Positions 1 through 7,890 of a stretch of 16,305 bases of DNA are shown here, in pieces. Positions within the stretch are counted from its first letter, which is position 1. Each line of letters starts with the position of its first letter. A program made the position numbers and the translations under genes. This stretch comes from Candidatus Uhrbacteria bacterium. Its GTDB lineage: Bacteria > Patescibacteriota > Patescibacteriia > 2-12-FULL-60-25. Location: the NCBI GenBank assembly GCA_009691315.1, contig SICT01000016.1, positions 1-16,305 on the forward strand. The letters are read 5' to 3'. The notes under the pieces were generated by a model. It saw only the letters and a program-made list of their open reading frames with translations. It did no database searches and had not been told where the DNA came from.

Positions 1-3000
1 GCGTACACGCAACACCGAACGACGTTTTTCCATTTTTGCAATAATTCGCGTCAGTCGTTTCAATAGTTCCATTCCCGCAAGACGCAATCTTTCCAAAAAC
101 TCCATCCGCCCCGGTCTTAAGACAGAGATCACTGCAGTGCGAAGGCAGATCAGAACTTGTATCCAACTTGCCGGCTTGAAACAGTTTGGCCACATTTTCA
201 TCCGAGGAACCCCAGACATAAGATTGATCACTGACCAGTGGTTGACCCGTCGCATTGCAAGCATCTGGCGAACCGATCGGCTGCGCGGCAAACAACTGAC
301 GCGCCCCAACGACGGTTTCAAATTTTTCAAGTGGCACCACATTCACGCTATTAGCACTGCAACGTGCCTTGTCACCTTGTTTGACACGGAACGTCCAGGC
401 AAATCCATCTGGATCATTCAAACCTGCGAGCGGTAAACCACCAATCTTTGAGACAAAACTATTGACTCCCCCACGAATAATCACCTTATAGAATCGTCCA
501 GATTCAAAACACTCGATCGCCTGACCTTGTCCATTCACGCACTTTGGACCGACTAAAAGATAATTGTTTGGATTTAATTTAATCGACGCCTTGCTCAAAT
601 CAAGTGGGGCATCAAACGTACGACAATTCTCATTCAAACAGGGTTTTATTATAATATTATCTTTTGAAACACGTCCCGGATCCATTTCCTGACTAAATTT
701 GGCCCACACAGCCGCATTGGAACAGGCCTGATCACAATTCGGCCCCTGACTCTCGACTTGCGGTGGCACAAGGCTCACAAATAATTTTGCCGTCCCACGC
801 GTGGATGGCGAGGCTGGATCAAGCACTTCCGCGTTTACTTTTACAAAATCTTCTCCGGTCTGTCCAAGGGCTGTTCCGGTCGCCACATTTTTCCCTGGCG
901 GATTCGGATTAGGATTTGTAATGCTGACGCGACCGTCCTGCTGATTCAAAGCATTTCCCGTGTACCAACTCCAATCCATCGCTTTCCCATTAAGCGCAAT
1001 ACACACATCATCTGCTGACAAAGCATTCGCCCGATACGGAACCTTTTGCCCGATATTTCCGGCGACATACGGATTTGGTGTCACTCCAATGAATCCAACT
1101 TTACATGGCTTATCCGAAGGACGCGTGCTAAAGGAGAAACAGTAAGCATTACCCGTCCCACAACGCGGTGCATCTTCGAGCATCGGAATCTGCACGCGCG
1201 AACGAATCCCTGTACGCACAATCACTTGATAGGTAGAGGAAGCATCCCACACATCACCTTTGGGTTGAAAAACAATGTAGTCAGATTTGCTATCAACCGG
1301 CCATACCGTGAGCGTTCCCTCAATCGGTTGAGTTTGGCTACAAATATTTCCGGCTTTAGCGATACATTTGCCGACTAAAACGGTTGATGGTTGAACCGTG
1401 TCCTTATTCAACGTGGTATTAAAACGTAAAACCACTTCTGCATTCACGCAGGCAGCATTCCCACCAGGTCTGCCAGCCCACGGACTTGGCGATGGCGGCG
1501 GCGATGGCGGCGTATCAGTCGGCGGCACACTACAATCTTCGACAATGCGTGGATTCAGCGGAATTTCTCCGGTGGATGTACGCCACGCATATTCCGCACG
1601 CACAAAACTTGCCGGACACATGTTCGCATCAGCCACACACACACCTGTTTTGCAACAGGTTTGGCCCTTGGAACAGATCGTGGGGTTTTGATTGCAGTTA
1701 TTGACGGTAAAATTCACGCCATTCGAGGTCTGCTTGTTGATGGCGATCGAGACCTGACCCGTGACGGCACCGCCTGGCACGCGCGCTTTTATTTCTCCTG
1801 ATTTTTGCGAAATAATCGTGCCTTCTAACTTATTAATCTCAGCCCCACGGAAATACACCGTATCGCCTCCTCCCCCAAAACGTTCACCTGACAACGTAAT
1901 CGTCGTGCCAATCGGACCAGCCGTTGGTTCAAGTGAACACAGTCCAGGCTTCGGCGTATCACCAGTCACGCTAAACGGCAATACATTACTTTTTACATTA
2001 TCCTGACGCAAAACATATACCTGATACGGATTCTGATTTGGACCAACTGGCACACTCCCCAATCCTCCGCTCACGGTCTTTGGCACTTTCACGATAATAT
2101 TTGTGTCCTGCCAAAAATTTTTATTGCAGGCAGGCGGAAACGTCACATCTGCCGTACCTTCATTCCCATTTTTATCACGAAACTTCACCAAACCAACTTT
2201 ATCAGAAAAATTTTTTCCGCTCAGCGTCACGTATTCACCAACCGGTCCGCTATCCGGATCAAGTGATGACAGGACCGGCTCACCGGTGGGAATTTTTTCA
2301 TCCACCTCAAACGCAACGGTGTTAGACTCGGTACTCGTCACTTTCACTTTTACGCTATAGCCACCTGGAGAAATCACGGGGACGTTTAAACGTACGCGAC
2401 CATCCTCCCATGACAGAAAAGACGTCTGATCATAATTGTTAAATAATACGTGTTCCGGATTATAGCCAAGACTGGCACCAATCAACGTCACTTGATCGCC
2501 CACGCGCCCATGTGACGGCGTTGCCGCACACAGTCCAGGATGGAGTGAGTCGTCTGGACGAAAATCGGACAAACGTGGCCCTTGGTCATCGTTGGTTGCA
2601 TCAGTCAATTTGGACACGGTGTTATAGAGTTGGATCGGACCTTGAACTGTACTGCTTGGCACAGCCACAATCGCCTGTGTCGGCGACCACAAATTCAAGC
2701 TAAGTTTGGCACACACTTCCGGAGAGGTGGCTTGAAGTCCATTGGCAAAAGTAATTTTTCCCGGCTGATATCCAAAATTCATTCCGCTAATCGTTACAAA
2801 TGTGCCAATCCGCCCATTGCCTGGGGTCACATTTGTGATCACTGGCTGTTCAATACATTTCCCAAGCTTACATACTCCTCCATAACATTCTTCGTTCTTA
2901 GCACACTGCTGGCCCGAACACGCACCACACTCCCCTCCGCAATCGATACCGATCTCACCAAAATTTGGGTCATTCTTATTATTAAAACAATGTTCCGCAC

Positions 3001-4111
3001 GAATCACCGGTTGCACAATTTTACTAAACCCTTTATTGGAATCAATATCAAACACAAACGACTGTAAACGATGCGTGCCTGTGGTGAGACCGTTCGTGTC
3101 CCAATCAACACCCGCTTCAAAGCTGCGCGGGGTCGACGTACCTTGCGGGGTATCCAATCCAATCTTTCGATCATCCACAAACGTTTCCACATAAGAGATG
3201 CCAGAATCATCGTTTGCACGAGAGATAATTCGTACTATAGAATTCTGCGGAATACTCTGCGCTTCTATGGGTGAGTCAACAGAGACGGTTGGCACGGCCG
3301 TATCAACCACATTACCGGTCGTAAATCGCGCTTCGCATGGCGGAGCAAAACCGCCACAGGCAATCGTCTGTCCCCCGGTCGAACGAAGTGAACCGCCAAC
3401 ATGGGCAATAAATTCAGTATTCCCATCAAAACAACGACGGTCGTTGTTGGGCGAAGGACACCCAGCAGAGGGAATAAAACGAGCCAATGACCCATCCAGG
3501 AAAACCAATCCTTTGACCTCTGATTTATTGTCTGCACGTAAAACCGTGATCGTGGTAGACGCAGAGCCTGGTTCAATCGGCCGAGTAAAGATAAAACGCA
3601 CTTCGATATTACGTAGCGGCACGGCTCCCGTCGGGCTAATGGAACGCAATTGAAATTCTGCAGAACCGCCACGGCCAAGTCCGCCAGAATAATCCGCACC
3701 CGAACGACTGGAACTGCTCCCACCGCCGCCTTGGGTCGCTCCCAATAATTTATTAATAACAAACGTCGTGATGGCCCAGGAACTCAAAATAATAATCAAG
3801 CCAATAATAGCGTTCCGGATCATGAGTTTCGCTTTCTTCGCTTTTTCCGATTCCCCACCTGAAGTCATCCATAAAAATCCAGCATAGACCATGAGCGCAA
3901 CCATGATCATGGCGAGAACTCCCATCGCGGCATTGATGATCCGCGCCGCAATCACCCGCGGATCTGCCGTTGGTAATTGAGAAACCGCCCCAATCTCCGT
4001 CACCTGCGCGCTATTCAATTGCGCCAAAGCACTGTGGACATGACCAAACCACATGCCACCCGCCAATAAAAGTGGCAGGCTCAAAAGAAAAATACGACGC
4101 AGAATCTTCAT
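1..4111 (-). CDS. Pilin-domain (T4SS_pilin-like) giant surface protein with IPT/TIG and Ig-like repeats, 3' end outside window
   Basis: The frame is open from the ATG at 4111 to the window edge, so 1370 codons are visible and the C-terminus is missing. Residues 1-30 form a signal peptide ending in ALA. Two membrane segments follow (about 59-82 and 101-120), joined by YAGFLWMTSGGESEKAKKAK, the pattern of the small TrbC/VirB2-like pilins of CPR type IV secretion or pilus systems. After a Gly/Ser linker come Ig-like regions, a Cys-rich knot (about 374-419), four IPT/TIG domains (about 422-505, 525-600, 609-717, 720-804; each has the xxSLxPxxGPxGxxVTLxGxxF pattern), a second Cys cluster (807-830), a Pro-rich linker (862-880) and SbsA/Big_5-like modules to the end. 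The ATG overlaps the TGA of the upstream gene by 4 bases, so the two are translationally coupled. Likely role: a surface-anchored adhesive or structural protein. The exact function is unknown. Confidence 0.85.
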   Translation of the reverse strand, partial: MKILRRIFLLSLPLLLAGGMWFGHVHSALAQLNSAQVTEIGAVSQLPTADPRVIAARIINAAMGVLAMIMVALMVYAGFLWMTSGGESEKAKKAKLMIRNAIIGLIIILSSWAITTFVINKLLGATQGGGGSSSSRSGADYSGGLGRGGSAEFQLRSISPTGAVPLRNIEVRFIFTRPIEPGSASTTITVLRADNKSEVKGLVFLDGSLARFIPSAGCPSPNNDRRCFDGNTEFIAHVGGSLRSTGGQTIACGGFAPPCEARFTTGNVVDTAVPTVSVDSPIEAQSIPQNSIVRIISRANDDSGISYVETFVDDRKIGLDTPQGTSTPRSFEAGVDWDTNGLTTGTHRLQSFVFDIDSNKGFSKIVQPVIRAEHCFNNKNDPNFGEIGIDCGGECGACSGQQCAKNEECYGGVCKLGKCIEQPVITNVTPGNGRIGTFVTISGMNFGYQPGKITFANGLQATSPEVCAKLSLNLWSPTQAIVAVPSSTVQGPIQLYNTVSKLTDATNDDQGPRLSDFRPDDSLHPGLCAATPSHGRVGDQVTLIGASLGYNPEHVLFNNYDQTSFLSWEDGRVRLNVPVISPGGYSVKVKVTSTESNTVAFEVDEKIPTGEPVLSSLDPDSGPVGEYVTLSGKNFSDKVGLVKFRDKNGNEGTADVTFPPACNKNFWQDTNIIVKVPKTVSGGLGSVPVGPNQNPYQVYVLRQDNVKSNVLPFSVTGDTPKPGLCSLEPTAGPIGTTITLSGERFGGGGDTVYFRGAEINKLEGTIISQKSGEIKARVPGGAVTGQVSIAINKQTSNGVNFTVNNCNQNPTICSKGQTCCKTGVCVADANMCPASFVRAEYAWRTSTGEIPLNPRIVEDCSVPPTDTPPSPPPSPSPWAGRPGGNAACVNAEVVLRFNTTLNKDTVQPSTVLVGKCIAKAGNICSQTQPIEGTLTVWPVDSKSDYIVFQPKGDVWDASSTYQVIVRTGIRSRVQIPMLEDAPRCGTGNAYCFSFSTRPSDKPCKVGFIGVTPNPYVAGNIGQKVPYRANALSADDVCIALNGKAMDWSWYTGNALNQQDGRVSITNPNPNPPGKNVATGTALGQTGEDFVKVNAEVLDPASPSTRGTAKLFVSLVPPQVESQGPNCDQACSNAAVWAKFSQEMDPGRVSKDNIIIKPCLNENCRTFDAPLDLSKASIKLNPNNYLLVGPKCVNGQGQAIECFESGRFYKVIIRGGVNSFVSKIGGLPLAGLNDPDGFAWTFRVKQGDKARCSANSVNVVPLEKFETVVGARQLFAAQPIGSPDACNATGQPLVSDQSYVWGSSDENVAKLFQAGKLDTSSDLPSHCSDLCLKTGADGVFGKIASCGNGTIETTDANYCKNGKTSFGVACT

Positions 4112-6027
4112 GGCTTGAATTTAAATAACGGGTAAGGGCACTCTTTGCCAGAAACAGTCTCATCACAACAATTGGGTGAAGCGAAATCCGCGGAACACGT
4201 TTTAGAACCGCCTGGATTAAAACAATTTTGATACACATTCTGAATATCCGAAATAAATGACGGATCATATTCAGGAATCGCGGTCTTGCTTGAGGTCGTG
4301 GCTGGCAAATACAGACGGTGATTGATACTCAGCCGTGCCGAATACGGGATCATCTCGGTTGATGAGACTTCCTCTCCTTTCACCGTCAGAAGAACCTGCC
4401 GCGGCGTCCACCAAAAAGTATCTTTTAGTTCTGCCGGTTCATTGGTCTGAATCAGGGAACTGTCGGTTGTAATCGTTGAAGCCTGAAGAATACTATCAAA
4501 ATCCGCGCGCGGCGCCTGATCAACCGGGATCACACTCGAACCACCTGTCTGCTGCCAAATACCCGCATCCCCGGCCCTCGGTTGCGTCACTTTTATAAAT
4601 GGTGGATCAAGATTTGGTTTGTCGCTCGTACCAAAATTCCAACTGTAATTATCTTGCGCAGGACCTTGTGCCACCGCATCACGATTTCCATCGAGTGAAT
4701 TACCGACCACATCTGTCACCCCGTCATATCCAGACTCAGACAGTAAAGCTTGAGGTGGTGTGGAAGATAGACTGGCGGCTTTGACCAAGGAGCTGATGGC
4801 AGATGTACCAGGAAGACAGAAAATTTTGCGGCCGCAGGTGTTGATGCCACAGGACAAATCCGTGGTAAATTCGACCGTCGTATATCCATTAGAAACTTTA
4901 AATTCTCCGTTGGGTCGGACGGACGGTCCTCCGCCTAATGGCTTGGCACTCACTTCCAAATTCGTAAATCCCTGCCCATCTTTCCAAATACCAGAAGCAC
5001 CGGTCGGATCAATGGCTTCATCAAAATTTATCTGAATAAGAATATTTGGCGCATACACGCCGCCTGCTCCCGGAATGACTGAAACGATTTTTGGCGGAGT
5101 AATATCAATCACGGTAGACACTTCAAACGACCATTTATACCCATTGGCAAAAGCTCCCGCAAAAGCTGGCTGACCATTTTCGCGTGTAAGGCCTGTGCCA
5201 AACTCAACGCTGTATCCCATTTTCTCAATCGCACTCCCCAAAAACTCGACCGGCTTCATCACAAACGTTTTACGATCTTTCGTGAAACGCACGGCCACTT
5301 GTTTTGTCGTCAAAAATTTATCTGCATGACCGGTTGGATAAATTTTAATCACATCCGTATTCAAATCTGTTGACTTCACGTCATCTGACAAATCTGCCGG
5401 CGTCCCTTTATCATCATAACCTTTGATCAACGTCGAAAGTTTCATCGGTTCTTTGAATGTGATAATCACGGGCGTATTCCGCGGCACACCCGTCGCATCA
5501 CGTATTGGCAAATGATATTCGATGATCCCACCGCCCAGAGATCCTGCTGAACCTGGGAATCCAATATTGCCAATGCCCGTGCCAATGATCCCACCGCTCG
5601 GCGCAGAAATTTCCGCCAATTTGCCTAAAACAAAGTTCACGATGGCAAAGGCAAACATGATAATAATGAGACCGACGATGGCACGATAAATATACAATTT
5701 AGCGGTTTTGGCCCGTTCCATCTCACCGCCTGACGTGTAGTAAAGAAATCCCGCGTACATCAAAATGCCAACCAAAATAATCCCCAGCAAACCGAGCGCG
5801 ACATTAATAATGCGGCCGATGATGGTAAATAGATCTGATCCACTCCCACCCAAACCTGCCGCATTGGCCGTTGTTTGAACATTTTTCACTCCCTGGGCAG
5901 TTTGGGCAAAAACTTCAGAACCAGAAATAAACGTCATCGCCAATAAAAACATAAAACCCACCACAAACACGCGACTCCAGATGTTGGAACGTGTTTGAGT
6001 GGGTGATGTCAAACCTTTCTTAAGCAT
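4108..6027 (-). CDS. Pilin-domain (T4SS_pilin-like) surface protein with SbsA-type Ig-like domains
   Basis: 639 residues from ATG 6027. A TTG at 6045 would add six residues, but neither start has a clear Shine-Dalgarno. Residues 18-41 are a signal peptide ending VFA|Q. Membrane segments lie at about 73-97 and 114-136, with LMYAGFLYYTSGGEMERAKTAK between them, the same pilin-like core as the next gene. The ectodomain has two SbsA/Big_5-like domains: about 157-285 (RNTPVIITFKEPM pattern) and about 285-440 (TPPKIVSVIPGAGG, INFDEAID). Cysteine pairs occur near the middle, and a Cys-rich C-terminus holds six or more Cys. The TGA at 4108-4110 overlaps the ATG of the following gene, so the pair is probably made in a fixed ratio and may assemble together in the cell envelope. 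The function is inferred from domain architecture only. Confidence 0.85.
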   Translation of the reverse strand: MLKKGLTSPTQTRSNIWSRVFVVGFMFLLAMTFISGSEVFAQTAQGVKNVQTTANAAGLGGSGSDLFTIIGRIINVALGLLGIILVGILMYAGFLYYTSGGEMERAKTAKLYIYRAIVGLIIIMFAFAIVNFVLGKLAEISAPSGGIIGTGIGNIGFPGSAGSLGGGIIEYHLPIRDATGVPRNTPVIITFKEPMKLSTLIKGYDDKGTPADLSDDVKSTDLNTDVIKIYPTGHADKFLTTKQVAVRFTKDRKTFVMKPVEFLGSAIEKMGYSVEFGTGLTRENGQPAFAGAFANGYKWSFEVSTVIDITPPKIVSVIPGAGGVYAPNILIQINFDEAIDPTGASGIWKDGQGFTNLEVSAKPLGGGPSVRPNGEFKVSNGYTTVEFTTDLSCGINTCGRKIFCLPGTSAISSLVKAASLSSTPPQALLSESGYDGVTDVVGNSLDGNRDAVAQGPAQDNYSWNFGTSDKPNLDPPFIKVTQPRAGDAGIWQQTGGSSVIPVDQAPRADFDSILQASTITTDSSLIQTNEPAELKDTFWWTPRQVLLTVKGEEVSSTEMIPYSARLSINHRLYLPATTSSKTAIPEYDPSFISDIQNVYQNCFNPGGSKTCSADFASPNCCDETVSGKECPYPLFKFKP

Positions 6028-6054
6028 GGAAAGAAAGATTACCAACGAATGAAC

Positions 6055-6495
6055 TTAGGAAACTTTTAAAACTTGCTCCACAATCCGTCTTACATCGGCA
6101 CCGTCTGCCCGACCTGCGACCGCCTTCATCGCGACTCCAATGGCCCGTCCAACATCTGTTGCGCCAGACGCAACCAGAGCTTCTTTCACGATCTTCTCCA
6201 ATTCGGCGAGCGGAAGAGCGGGTGGCAAATACTCCGCGATCACATCAATCTCTTTCTGCTGTTTCTCGACCAAGTCCTGACGGCTAGCCGCGGTAAAATC
6301 CGTCAGCGCATCCTGATACTGTTTGAGCATGGTCTTAAGAACTGCCTGGGCTTCTTCGTCCGTCAGCTCATGCTGAACTTCAATCTGCTTATTCTTGATC
6401 GCCGTGCGCACCATACGCAGAACAGACAAAGAAAATTCCCGCTTCTCTTTCATCGCCTCTTTAAAGTCATGATCTATTTGTTCGAGGATCGACAT
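6055..6495 (-). CDS. yqeY: GatB/YqeY-family protein
   Basis: 146 residues, the usual size for stand-alone YqeY proteins. The sequence is recognisable from the N-terminal helix (DFKEAMKEKREFSLSVLRMV), then KNKQIE, the central KQYQDAL...EIDVIAEYLP segment and the C-terminal GRAIGVAMKAVAGRADGADV region, which resembles the tail domain of the GatB amidotransferase subunit. YqeY is a small cytosolic helical protein related to the tRNA-binding tail of Glu-tRNA(Gln) amidotransferase; its precise role is not settled. It follows rpsU by 22 bases, an arrangement found in many bacteria, so the two are probably co-transcribed. The pilin-domain genes follow 27 bases further on and could share the transcript. 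Confidence 0.93.
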   Translation of the reverse strand: MSILEQIDHDFKEAMKEKREFSLSVLRMVRTAIKNKQIEVQHELTDEEAQAVLKTMLKQYQDALTDFTAASRQDLVEKQQKEIDVIAEYLPPALPLAELEKIVKEALVASGATDVGRAIGVAMKAVAGRADGADVRRIVEQVLKVS

Positions 6496-6517
6496 AGTCG
6501 AAAAAATTCTTGATTGA

Positions 6518-6763
6518 TTATCTTTGCCCCGGACGTTTCTTAGGTTCTTCTTTCAATTGACCCGTTTTTGCAAGATACGCGTACTCCGCGCCTTTCTGGA
6601 CACGACGCAACGCACTATCGCGACGCTGATTCAGATTTTTTCCACTATCATGAAAACGGCGACGCTTACTCTCGATTTGTTTGCCACTTTGTTGAAAGCG
6701 ACGCTGAAAACGACGCAAGAGCGCATCAAACGTTTCGCCTTTTTTTCGTTTCACTTCTACCAT
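6518..6763 (-). CDS. rpsU: 30S ribosomal protein S21 (bS21)
   Basis: 81 residues, very basic. The N-terminus MVEVKRKKGETFDALLRRFQRR is the typical bS21 start, followed by an Arg/Lys-rich helix (ESKRRRFHDSGKNLNQRR) and a basic tail. bS21 sits on the 30S platform near the anti-Shine-Dalgarno and helps mRNA binding. The start is fixed by a strong AAGGAG nine bases upstream of the ATG. Many bS21 proteins are about 60-70 residues; this one has a somewhat longer tail. It heads a likely rpsU-yqeY operon and has a candidate promoter at 6802-6830. Confidence 0.92.
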   Translation of the reverse strand: MVEVKRKKGETFDALLRRFQRRFQQSGKQIESKRRRFHDSGKNLNQRRDSALRRVQKGAEYAYLAKTGQLKEEPKKRPGQR

Positions 6764-6772
6764 ACCGCCACA

Positions 6773-6780
6773 CTCCTTTC
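6773..6780 (-). promoter_or_regulatory. Shine-Dalgarno of rpsU
   Basis: GAAAGGAG on the minus strand, nine bases before the ATG at 6763. It is one of the strongest ribosome binding sites in the window and fixes the S21 start. Confidence 0.8.
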
Positions 6781-6801
6781 TATATAATAAGGATGTTGGA
6801 T

Positions 6802-6830
6802 AGTTTATCGGTTCTCTGACGAACCGTCAA
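6802..6830 (-). promoter_or_regulatory. Candidate promoter of rpsU-yqeY, with a dyad in the spacer
   Basis: On the minus strand TTGACG (-35, 6825-6830) is followed by a 17 base spacer and TAAACT (-10, 6802-6807, four of six matches to consensus). The spacer carries a perfect 6 bp inverted repeat CGGTTC/GAACCG (6809-6826) with a 6 base loop. It lies between the RT stop codon (6840) and rpsU. The -35 is good and the -10 is mediocre. Confidence 0.45.
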
Positions 6831-6839
6831 ACGATTTAT

Positions 6840-7811
6840 CTAAAGACGTGCACTTTTTGTGAGGATGATCTGTTCCAGTTCAAACGCATCCGCGTGACTA
6901 CAGACCCCAAGGTAAGACGCTCGATTATCTTGATGGGCGCGTTTCAACATTCTTTGTGCGGTTGTTGGCCGGACAACGGTCGCATGAGGCATCAAAACAG
7001 ACCCAAGAAAATCGATCCCTTGCCCCCAAGTCCGGATAAAAAACTTCTTGGGATGCAGTGAGAGCGATAATACGCACTTCAAAAATACATCAATATCATC
7101 CGCGGTCGCCAGCAAATATTTTCTATCTTGTCCAAGAACGACAAAATCATCGCAGTAACGCAAATAATATTTTTCACGAAGGAATATTTTCGCGTATCGA
7201 TCCAATTCGTGAAGATAAATGTTAGCGAACAGCTGACTCGTGAGATTGCCAAGTGGGATGCCTCGGTGGTCGCCGACCGAAAAACTTCCAATAATCTGCT
7301 GAAGCAATTCGATCGTTTTCGGATCCTTAATTTGCCTTGCAAGCAGGATGAGTAAAGTGTCATGGTTCACTGATGCAAAAAACTTTTTGACGTCACATTT
7401 TAAAGCATAAACAGTTCGTGTATTATTCGAGCTCGCTTGACGTAAGAATATGTGGAGCCGATCCACAGCAGCGTGGGTGCCCTTGCCTATGCGACAGGAA
7501 TAGCTATCATAGATAAACTGTTTCTCGAAAAATGGCTCTATGACATTCACAATGGCTTGATGTACGACCCTGTCCTTGACCGCCGCCTTGTGGATCCGAC
7601 GCTGTTTTGGATCATAGATCGTGAACGGCTTATAAGGATCGTGATGGTATTCGCCGGAAAAAAGGTTGTCGCGCAGGGAGAATAGGTTATCTTCCAAACG
7701 CAATTCAAAAGCCATCACGTCTGCCTTGGATCGTTTTCCGTCACTGAATCTTGCCCAAGCGGCGAACATATTTTCGATGGAGCAAATTTGCTCGAATAAA
7801 GTTTTATTCAT
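6840..7811 (-). CDS. DGR reverse transcriptase
   Basis: 323 residues, the compact size of DGR RTs, with no maturase or endonuclease domain. Visible RT motifs: RRIHKAAVKDRVVHQAIVNV (about 71-90, motif 1), the first catalytic Asp in LKCDVKKFFASV (D140), IPLGNLTSQLFANIYL (185-200), where the LGxxxSQ form replaces the QGxxxSP of group II intron RTs and is the DGR hallmark, the YCDD catalytic box (219-222), and HPKKFFIR...GIDFLG (253-270). The enzyme, with Avd, makes adenine-mutagenised cDNA from the TR RNA. GAGG, eight bases before the ATG, is the likely ribosome binding site; it lies in the same 24 bp gap that holds the avd leader ribosome binding site on the other strand. No promoter is obvious in that gap, so transcription probably enters from upstream (TR side) or from within avd. 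Confidence 0.95.
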   Translation of the reverse strand: MNKTLFEQICSIENMFAAWARFSDGKRSKADVMAFELRLEDNLFSLRDNLFSGEYHHDPYKPFTIYDPKQRRIHKAAVKDRVVHQAIVNVIEPFFEKQFIYDSYSCRIGKGTHAAVDRLHIFLRQASSNNTRTVYALKCDVKKFFASVNHDTLLILLARQIKDPKTIELLQQIIGSFSVGDHRGIPLGNLTSQLFANIYLHELDRYAKIFLREKYYLRYCDDFVVLGQDRKYLLATADDIDVFLKCVLSLSLHPKKFFIRTWGQGIDFLGSVLMPHATVVRPTTAQRMLKRAHQDNRASYLGVCSHADAFELEQIILTKSARL

Positions 7812-7819
7812 TCTAAATT

Positions 7820-7831
7820 CCTCGAAGGAGG
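7820..7831. promoter_or_regulatory. Back-to-back ribosome binding sites for RT (minus) and the avd leader ORF (plus)
   Basis: The 12 bases CCTCGAAGGAGG give GAGG on the minus strand (8 bases before the RT ATG at 7811) and AAGGAGG on the plus strand (4 bases before the ATG at 7836). The two start codons are only 24 bases apart on opposite strands, leaving no room for separate promoters between them. Confidence 0.6.
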
Positions 7832-7835
7832 CATT

Positions 7836-7889
7836 ATGTTACCCCCCCCCAGCGAAAATCAACTACTCTCATTCCCGCAATCCCTGTGA
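7836..7889 (+). CDS. Possible 17-codon leader ORF ahead of avd
   Basis: ATG at 7836 with AAGGAGG upstream begins a 17-codon frame, MLPPPSENQLLSFPQSL, that ends at TGA 7887-7889, one base before the GTG at 7891 where the Avd homology begins. It spans a C9 tract (7842-7850). Two readings are possible. It may be a leader peptide whose termination feeds ribosomes to the avd GTG. Or it may be the true avd start put out of frame by the C tract: with one C fewer, the ATG reads straight into avd and gives a 128-residue protein. The sequence cannot decide between them. Confidence 0.4.
   Translation: MLPPPSENQLLSFPQSL
7842..7850 (+). repeat. C9 homopolymer tract at the avd start
   Basis: Nine consecutive C residues lie two codons after the ATG at 7836. 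A change of -1 (or +2) joins that ATG and its strong ribosome binding site to the avd frame. Such tracts are classic sites of slipped-strand phase variation and also of sequencing length error. Confidence 0.75.
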
Positions 7890-7890
7890 C

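Noticed and set aside
7666..7890. avd frame extended upstream to 7666
   Set aside because: The frame is open but antisense to the RT coding sequence, with no start supported by a ribosome binding site; family homology begins only at 7891.
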